A DNA stretch of 17,044 nt, taken from CAZTTG01 sp964615935 (GTDB lineage Bacteria; Planctomycetota; UBA1135; GCA-002686595). The stretch is from contig CAZTTG010000114.1 of assembly GCA_964615935.1 (NCBI GenBank), forward strand, positions 1-17,044, given 5' to 3'. Within the stretch, counting starts at the first letter, position 1. The number at the start of each line of letters is the position of its first letter. The notes beneath the pieces were generated by a model. It saw only the letters and a program-made list of their open reading frames with translations, was not told the DNA's origin and did no database searches. The position numbers and the translations under genes were made by a program. Below, in pieces: positions 1 to 4,609 of the stretch.

Positions 1-74
1 GGGGGCCGGCCCCGCCCCCACCCCGCCGGCCCCCCCGGGGGGGGGGCCCCCGGGGGCCCCGGGGGGGGGGGGGG
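1..74. other. Low-complexity G/C-only tract at window edge
   Basis: All but one of these bases (an A at 20) are G or C, arranged as long homopolymer runs of G and C that include a run of 14 G at 61-74. No codon structure or repeat unit can be read. It lies downstream of the stop codon of the cysteine-rich gene. It may be a contig-end or polymerase artefact, or a real GC-rich intergenic tract. The sequence alone cannot decide. Confidence 0.6.
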
Positions 75-92
75 CCCGCTCGCGTTCGCGGG
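75..92 (-). terminator. Weak hairpin after the cysteine-rich gene
   Basis: CCCGC (75-79) and GCGGG (88-92) form a short G/C stem around an 8-base loop, 15 bases beyond the stop codon of the minus-strand cysteine-rich gene. In the direction of transcription it is followed by a C/G run instead of a U-tract, so intrinsic termination is doubtful. Confidence 0.2.
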
Positions 93-106
93 AAGCCCGG
101 GCGCGC

Positions 107-2020
107 CTACCGGCGGGCCTTGCGGATCTCGGCGCGGAGATCGTTCAGGGTCTGGCGCAGCTCGGCCACCTCGGCGCGCAGCTCGCGCACCGCGGCCTGC
201 AGCTCGGCCGCCGCCTCGCCGTGCTCGGCCGGGGTCGGGGCGGCCGGGACGTAGCGGGTGCGGAAGAAGTCGACGTGGTCCTCGTCGTCGTCCTCGTCTT
301 CGTCATCGTCGTCCACCTGGCCGAAGAACTGCACCCGCCGCGGCTCGGCCGCCTCGGGGCAGCACTCCTCGACCTCCTCACACTCGACGATGCGGCCGCC
401 GAAGGCTCCGCCCGCGCCGCCGCCGACGCCGATCACCTCGCACTCGACGCGGATCTCGCCCCTCTCGTCGCCGCCGAGCTGGATGCAGTCCGCACCCTCG
501 ACGCCGCCGAGCATGATGAGGCCGCCCTCGCCCCCGCCCACGTCGGGGCTGGCCCAGGTGAAGGTGTGGGGCTCGTCGTCGCCCTCACCGCCCATGACGA
601 AGAGCGCCTTGCCCTTGCCGCCCGTGGCGATCTGGCCCTGGGGCAGGGAGAGGATGCGGACGTCCTCCTCGCCACCGACGCGGGTGACGATCCGGATCTG
701 GCCGCCTCCGATCCCCGCCATGTCGATGCCCCGGATCCCGCCGAGCTCCCCGCAGCCAGCGCCGGCGATGGCGATGGTGCAGCTCTTCTGAGACGAGCAC
801 TTGCCCTTCGCCGGGACGCAGCCGGGCTCCTGGCCGCCGCAGCAGCAGCTCTTTGCCGAATCGCAGCCGACCTTGTCGTCGCAGCAGCAGCACTTCGCCG
901 GGTCACAGGCGGGCTTCAGGCCGATGTGGCCACCGGCCCCGTGCGCGCGGCCGATCACCAGACCGTGGTGGGCGGCCTTCGCCGTTCCGCAGCTCGCCTT
1001 CTGGCCGCCGCAGCCGCCGGACGCCATTCCGCAGCTCGCCTTCTGGCCGCCGCAGCCGCCGGCCGCCATTCCACAGCTCGCCTTCTGACCGCCGCAGCCG
1101 CCGGACGCCATTCCGCAGCTCGCCGTCTGGCCGCCGCAACCGCCGGCCGCCATTCCGCAGCTCGCCTTCTGGCCGCCGCAGCCGCCGGCCGCCATTCCAC
1201 AGCTCGCCTTCTGACCGCCGCAGCCGCCGGACGCCATTCCGCAGCTCGCCGTCTGGCCGCCGCAACCGCCGGCCGCCATTCCGCAGCTCGCCTTCTGACC
1301 GCCGCAGCCGCCTTCCCTCACAACGAGCGAGTCGACGGCCTGGGAGGTGCTGCCTTCCACCTTCTTCAGCCGCATCACCGTGCGAGCCGACTTCGAGGTG
1401 ATGAGGCTGTCCACGCCCTCCGAGGGGCAGCAGGATTCCTGCGGGGCCTCGCCAGCCGCGACCACCTGCACCGTCGCGCAGGCCTTCTCGCCACCGCAGG
1501 GGGCCTTGCCCTCCGAGGGGCAGCAGGATTCCTGCGGAGCCTCGCCAGCCATGACCACCTGCACCGTCGCGCAGGACTGCTCCCCGCCGCAGGGGGCGGC
1601 CTTCACCTGCATCCCCGCGCAGGACTTCTCCTCGCCGCACGAGGCGGCCGCGGCCGGCGCCGAGCCGCAGGCCTGCTGGCATTCGTCGCCCTCGGGCGCG
1701 GCGATCGAGACCTCGACGGCCTTCGCCTCCCCGCAGGACTTCTGCTCGCCGCACTGCTTCTGCTTCAGCTTGCCCGCGAGGGCCTCGAGCGGACAGGTGA
1801 CCTCGCACTTCTCCTCGGTGACGGAGACCTCGACGGCCTTCTCCTTCGTGCAGGACTTCTGGGTCTCGCACGCCTGCTCGGAGACGACGACGGTCTCGGC
1901 CTTTTCGGGACAACAGCCCTTGGAGGGGGTCGAGCCACACTCCGATCCGGACTGGGCCAGCGCGGCGGGCGCGGCCAGCAGCCCGAGGGCCAGCGAAACG
2001 ACGATCTTGTTCACTTGCAT
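107..2020 (-). CDS. Secreted cysteine-rich tandem-repeat protein
   Basis: This 637-residue protein matches no family I recognise. It has a Sec signal peptide (residues 1-22, hydrophobic core, cleavage expected after ALA). Five degenerate modules with a CX5C pair follow; the first two lead into AVEVSV/AVEVSI and the last two into ATVQVV. Next come eight tandem 14-residue units of the type GGCGGQKASCGMAA (about residues 237-345), a His-containing stretch and a dense Cys zone (about 372-425, including CCCC and CCC). A Gly-rich beta-like segment leads to an Asp/Glu tract (about 570-583) and a C-terminal amphipathic helix rich in L, E and R. I count about 55 Cys. It is the third gene of a BlaI-M56 operon, 30 bases after the protease stop, with a strong AGGAGG site. 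Metal binding, disulfide cross-linking or redox sensing in the envelope are all possible. Function is inferred only. Confidence 0.85.
   Translation of the reverse strand: MQVNKIVVSLALGLLAAPAALAQSGSECGSTPSKGCCPEKAETVVVSEQACETQKSCTKEKAVEVSVTEEKCEVTCPLEALAGKLKQKQCGEQKSCGEAKAVEVSIAAPEGDECQQACGSAPAAAASCGEEKSCAGMQVKAAPCGGEQSCATVQVVMAGEAPQESCCPSEGKAPCGGEKACATVQVVAAGEAPQESCCPSEGVDSLITSKSARTVMRLKKVEGSTSQAVDSLVVREGGCGGQKASCGMAAGGCGGQTASCGMASGGCGGQKASCGMAAGGCGGQKASCGMAAGGCGGQTASCGMASGGCGGQKASCGMAAGGCGGQKASCGMASGGCGGQKASCGTAKAAHHGLVIGRAHGAGGHIGLKPACDPAKCCCCDDKVGCDSAKSCCCGGQEPGCVPAKGKCSSQKSCTIAIAGAGCGELGGIRGIDMAGIGGGQIRIVTRVGGEEDVRILSLPQGQIATGGKGKALFVMGGEGDDEPHTFTWASPDVGGGEGGLIMLGGVEGADCIQLGGDERGEIRVECEVIGVGGGAGGAFGGRIVECEEVEECCPEAAEPRRVQFFGQVDDDDEDEDDDEDHVDFFRTRYVPAAPTPAEHGEAAAELQAAVRELRAEVAELRQTLNDLRAEIRKARR
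987..1312 (-). repeat. Coding tandem repeat, eight units of 42 bp
   Basis: Units start at 987, 1029, 1071, 1113, 1155, 1197, 1239 and 1281. Each encodes a 14-residue Gly/Cys unit of the cysteine-rich protein. The period is a multiple of three, so copy-number change keeps the frame. Variation is limited to K/T at one position, A/S at another and a few silent changes. A higher-order 126-bp copy is embedded: 1029-1154 is identical to 1155-1280. Confidence 0.95.
1415..1600 (-). repeat. Two-copy 93-bp coding repeat
   Basis: 1415-1507 and 1508-1600 are near-identical direct copies, differing at roughly eight positions by eye. They encode a 31-residue unit containing ATVQVV, then AGEAPQESCCPSEG. 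The two copies are adjacent and in frame within the N-terminal half of the cysteine-rich protein. The divergence suggests an older duplication than the 126-bp one in the same gene. Confidence 0.85.
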
Positions 2021-2030
2021 GCCGGAAGGT

Positions 2031-2036
2031 CCTCCT
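2031..2036 (-). promoter_or_regulatory. Strong ribosome binding site of the cysteine-rich gene
   Basis: On the minus strand this reads AGGAGG, 10 bases before the ATG at 2020. It is the best Shine-Dalgarno match among the genes of the window and it fixes the start. It suggests the secreted Cys-rich product may be made in larger amounts than the two regulators upstream in the same operon. Confidence 0.75.
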
Positions 2037-2050
2037 AGATGAACCTGGAA

Positions 2051-3538
2051 TCACTCTGCCTGGGATGCCTCGAGCATCGTTTGGGCCCCTCGCCGGAGTA
2101 CGGCCAGGAGATCCGCGATTCTATCCCGTCGATCGCGGACCGCCCGAATCCCCCGCTCGAGGCGAAGGAGGGTCTCGGCAGCCCCCGACCCGTTCTCTTG
2201 CAGCCCGAGCTCCAGCCGGAGCTCGGTGTACTCGGTCTCGACCAGCTCGATCTCCCGGTCCAGCTCGGCCAGGACGAGGTCCATCTCCTCGCCCAGGAGG
2301 AAGACCAGGAGCTCGGTCAGGCTCGACGCGCCCTCCTCGGCGGCCCGCGCTTCGGGAGCGCCCACCGCGGCGACCGCTGCGGCCTCGATCGGCCCGGCCG
2401 GCTCCGCGGCTCGCGAGCTGGCGGCGGGCGCGACGAAGAGCACCGCCGGCAGCGCCGCCGCCGCGCACCAGGGAGCCCACGCGCGGTGCGGCTCCACTGC
2501 GGTCCGCTCGTGCAGGAGGCGCTCGATGCGCCGCGCCAGGCGGGAGCGGCGGGTCACCATGCCCGCGGCCAGCACCTGACGGCGGTCGATCACCCAGTCG
2601 GCCACGTCGGCCAGGCAGCGGGCCAGGGGGAGCGCGCGCCCGGTCCGCTCCACGGCCCAGTCGTCGCACAGGTACTCGATCGACTCGAAGAGCCGTCGGC
2701 GGGCCAGGCGGATCAGGGGCTGGAAGGGGAAGAGGGCCTCCAGAACCCGGCACGCGAGCAGCCAGGTCGGATCCCGCCGGGCGACGTGGGCCAGCTCGTG
2801 GGCCAGGATGCACTCCCGCTCCTGCGGGCCGAGCTCCTCGAGCGCGCGCTCGGGGAGGCAGATCTCCCGCCGGCGGACGCCGAGGCTGATGGGCGCCCCG
2901 ATCGAGGGCGAGACCGTCAGGGCCACCGGAGTGCCGACGCCGGCGCGGGCCATCAGCCGGTCCAGCGCGCCGCGCAGCTCTCCCGAGCGGATCACGCGCC
3001 GACCCGCCAGGCCGTGCGTGAGGCTCAGCCGGGCGCGGCCGAGCGAGAACAGCCCCGCCAGGGCGGCGAGCATCCAGGCCGCGAGGAGCCACCGTCCCCA
3101 GCGGGCAGCCCCCCCGAGGCTCGCGATCCCCGCCGCGGGGGCCTCCTCCTCCGAGCTGGCGACCGCGTCCGGATGAGGCGCGGCCGGGGTCCCCGCCGCG
3201 GCGCAGCCGGCCCCGCAGGGGCATCCCCCGGCGCACACCGGCGCCGCGCTCTCCTCGGGGGCTCCGGCGAGCTCCGGCGCTGGCGCGACGAGGGCGGTCT
3301 CGCCCGGGCCGCCCAGGGGCAGGCTGCCCGACAGGGGCTGCAGGCCGAGCCCGACCTGGAGGCTGGCCGTGACCAGGGGGCCGATGAGGGCGAGCTTCCA
3401 CACCCGCTCCTTGGCCCGGTGGGCCTCGTCCCCCAGCCGGCCGACGATCAGGAAGGCCGCCCCCAGGATCGCCGTGCCGTGCAGGGCGAAGGTCAGGCCC
3501 CAGGCCAGCAGGGTGAGCTCGGCGCCGCTAGCCGTCAT
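2051..3538 (-). CDS. M56 (BlaR1-like) membrane metalloprotease with Cys-cluster loop
   Basis: The 495-residue protein has the BlaR1/MecR1 layout. TM1 is at about 8-33 and TM2 at about 46-66, followed by a long loop. TM3 lies at about 147-167, then the zinc-protease domain with HELAH at 247-251 and the conserved CDD at 291-293, then TM4 at about 353-374. The tail of roughly 120 residues is Ala-rich and then helical and acidic. There is no penicillin-binding sensor domain. By analogy with BlaR1 the TM2-TM3 loop is extracytoplasmic; here it carries Cys at 102, 106, 108 and 112 (CX3CXCX3C). ATG 3538 is preferred over an upstream TTG at 3562 because GGGAGG sits four bases before it. The start overlaps the end of the blaI gene by 11 bases, indicating translational coupling. 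Probable role: signal-activated protease that relieves BlaI repression. The signal is unknown. Confidence 0.88.
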   Translation of the reverse strand: MTASGAELTLLAWGLTFALHGTAILGAAFLIVGRLGDEAHRAKERVWKLALIGPLVTASLQVGLGLQPLSGSLPLGGPGETALVAPAPELAGAPEESAAPVCAGGCPCGAGCAAAGTPAAPHPDAVASSEEEAPAAGIASLGGAARWGRWLLAAWMLAALAGLFSLGRARLSLTHGLAGRRVIRSGELRGALDRLMARAGVGTPVALTVSPSIGAPISLGVRRREICLPERALEELGPQERECILAHELAHVARRDPTWLLACRVLEALFPFQPLIRLARRRLFESIEYLCDDWAVERTGRALPLARCLADVADWVIDRRQVLAAGMVTRRSRLARRIERLLHERTAVEPHRAWAPWCAAAALPAVLFVAPAASSRAAEPAGPIEAAAVAAVGAPEARAAEEGASSLTELLVFLLGEEMDLVLAELDREIELVETEYTELRLELGLQENGSGAAETLLRLERGIRAVRDRRDRIADLLAVLRRGAQTMLEASQAE

Positions 3539-3923
3539 GGCGCCTCCCCTGCCTCTCGGCAATCAGCCGGCGGAGCCGCTCGAGCTCGCCCGGCTCGACG
3601 TCGCCCTGGGTGATCAGGTGGGTGACGAGCGCCGCCGCGTCCCCCTGGAAGAGGCGATCGGTCAGCTCCTCCACCATGGTCCGGTGGACGTCCGGCTCGG
3701 TCACCGTGGGTTCATAGAGGTAGAGACGTCCCTCGGCCCGGTGCCGGACCACCCCCTTGCGCTCCATCTTCTGGAGCATGGTGGCGATGGTCGTCAAGGC
3801 CCGCCGGTGCGGCTCGGAGAGGGCCTCGTGGACGCGGGCCACGCTGGACTCGCCCTCCTCCCACAGCACGCGCATGATCGCGTACTGGAGCTCTCCGAGG
3901 TGGTGTGTTCGATTGGCCGTCAT
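3528..3923 (-). CDS. blaI: BlaI/MecI/CopY-family transcriptional repressor (module 1)
   Basis: This 131-residue protein has the usual length and layout of BlaI. The N-terminal winged helix starts at GELQYAIMRVLWEEG and continues through the recognition-helix region TTIATMLQKMERKGVV, followed by a basic wing. The C-terminal dimerisation helices contain MVEELTDRLFQGD. BlaI proteins bind dyad operators as dimers and are inactivated after the partner M56 protease is triggered. The gene is first in the minus-strand operon, overlaps the M56 start and is transcribed away from a divergent region containing an ACTAC-N4-GTAGT dyad. That placement predicts autoregulation of blaI, M56 and the cysteine-rich gene. 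The ATG has only a weak ribosome site (CAGG). Assignment to the family is firm; the regulated signal is not known. Confidence 0.93.
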   Translation of the reverse strand: MTANRTHHLGELQYAIMRVLWEEGESSVARVHEALSEPHRRALTTIATMLQKMERKGVVRHRAEGRLYLYEPTVTEPDVHRTMVEELTDRLFQGDAAALVTHLITQGDVEPGELERLRRLIAERQGRRHDG

Positions 3924-3982
3924 CGCCTGGGGATCGGGCTCAGCGGCTCCCCGACTGCCGTTCCCGCTTCCGGGACCGCTGA

Positions 3983-3996
3983 ACTACCCGGGTAGT
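3983..3996. promoter_or_regulatory. Candidate BlaI/MecI-type operator
   Basis: ACTACCCGGGTAGT is a perfect 14-base palindrome with half-sites ACTAC and GTAGT separated by four bases. From established knowledge, MecI/BlaI operators have the form TACTACATATGTAGTA, so the half-sites and spacing match; the flanking A at 3997 extends the right half-site to GTAGTA. It lies 60 bases upstream of the module 1 blaI start, in the divergent region where autoregulation is expected. It could also act on the plus-strand operon. Confidence 0.7.
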
Positions 3997-4067
3997 ACGC
4001 AGGCTTCGACAATCCTGCCAGAGGTGGATAGGTGTTTTGCTGTTCCGATTTTGTAGGACTCCGGATG

Positions 4068-4086
4068 CGGGCCGGTGGCCGGCCCG
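4068..4086. other. G/C inverted repeat in the divergent control region
   Basis: CGGGCCGG and CCGGCCCG are perfect 8-base arms around TGG. The element sits between the two operator-like dyads. It could be a hairpin in the leader of the plus-strand transcript if transcription starts upstream of it, or a protein site. No U-tract follows, so it is not called a terminator. Confidence 0.35.
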
Positions 4087-4137
4087 GATCGGTCACCGAA
4101 AAACTTAGGAGAAGGGCTTGCGCAATCCGATCAGGCT

Positions 4138-4151
4138 CCTAAGGCTTTAGG
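4138..4151. promoter_or_regulatory. Second dyad, candidate operator of module 2
   Basis: CCTAA-GGCT-TTAGG is an inverted repeat with 5-base arms and a 4-base spacer, the same geometry as the dyad at 3983-3996 but with different half-sites. It lies 23 bases before the ATG of the second blaI gene. Another TTAGG is at 4105-4109, and CTTAGGAG (4104-4111) and CTCCTAAG (4136-4143) form a longer-range inverted repeat. The pattern suggests several binding half-sites for the second repressor. This is inference. Confidence 0.45.
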
Positions 4152-4174
4152 TGTCGTCGAGAAGGTCCCCAGCC

Positions 4175-4609
4175 ATGAGCCAACGCCGCAAGGGCACCCT
4201 GCTGACCAACCTCGAGCTCGAGGTCATGCGCATCGTGTGGGAGGCGACCCGCCCCCCGCTCACGGTCCGCGAGGTGACCGAAGAGCTCAACCGCGGTCGC
4301 CGCAAGCCGCTCGCCTACAACACGGTCCAGACGATGCTGACCATCCTCCGCGACAAGGGGGTGGTGCGGGTGACGCCGGGTCCCGGCAGGGCCTTCCGCT
4401 ACGAGCCCCGGCTGTCGCGGGAGGAGGTCAACACCAGCATGGTCGGGGACCTGATCGAGCGGCTCTTCGACGGACGGGCCGAGCCGCTCCTCCTGCACCT
4501 CGTCGAGCACGAGGCCCTCGGCCGCGAGGACCTGGAGGCCCTGCGCCGCGTCATCGACACGCACCTCGACGACCGCGACGCCGAGGACCCCCACGAGGTG
4601 GATCGATGA
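4175..4609 (+). CDS. blaI: BlaI/MecI/CopY-family transcriptional repressor (module 2)
   Basis: This 144-residue BlaI homologue begins MSQRRKGTLL, followed by the winged-helix segment LTNLELEVMRIVWEA, the helix YNTVQTMLTILRDKGVV and a C-terminal dimerisation region containing MVGDLIERLFDG. It is clearly a paralogue of the module 1 repressor but strongly diverged, so the two may recognise different operators. ATG 4175 is chosen because GAGAAGG ends nine bases before it. An in-frame GTG at 4151 would put the start inside the dyad at 4138-4151 and lacks a good ribosome site. The gene overlaps the M56/PDZ gene by four bases (ATGA), a coupled pair. Expected role: repressor of its own operon, relieved by the adjacent protease. 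Confidence 0.92.
   Translation: MSQRRKGTLLTNLELEVMRIVWEATRPPLTVREVTEELNRGRRKPLAYNTVQTMLTILRDKGVVRVTPGPGRAFRYEPRLSREEVNTSMVGDLIERLFDGRAEPLLLHLVEHEALGREDLEALRRVIDTHLDDRDAEDPHEVDR

Noticed and set aside
987..1312. CRISPR array
   Set aside because: The 42-bp units are contiguous, in frame and have no unique spacers. They encode a regular Cys/Gly peptide repeat within a gene.
221..2038. Plus-strand open frame of 605 codons opposite the cysteine-rich gene
   Set aside because: Its translation is an Ala/Leu/Arg low-complexity sequence with no signal peptide. The minus strand has a proper signal peptide, AGGAGG site and operon position.
4075..4605. N-terminal extension of the M56/PDZ protein back to 4075
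   Set aside because: This stretch overlaps the second blaI gene in another frame and is Pro/Arg/Gly-rich noise. The coupled ATG at 4606 gives a typical M56 N-terminus.
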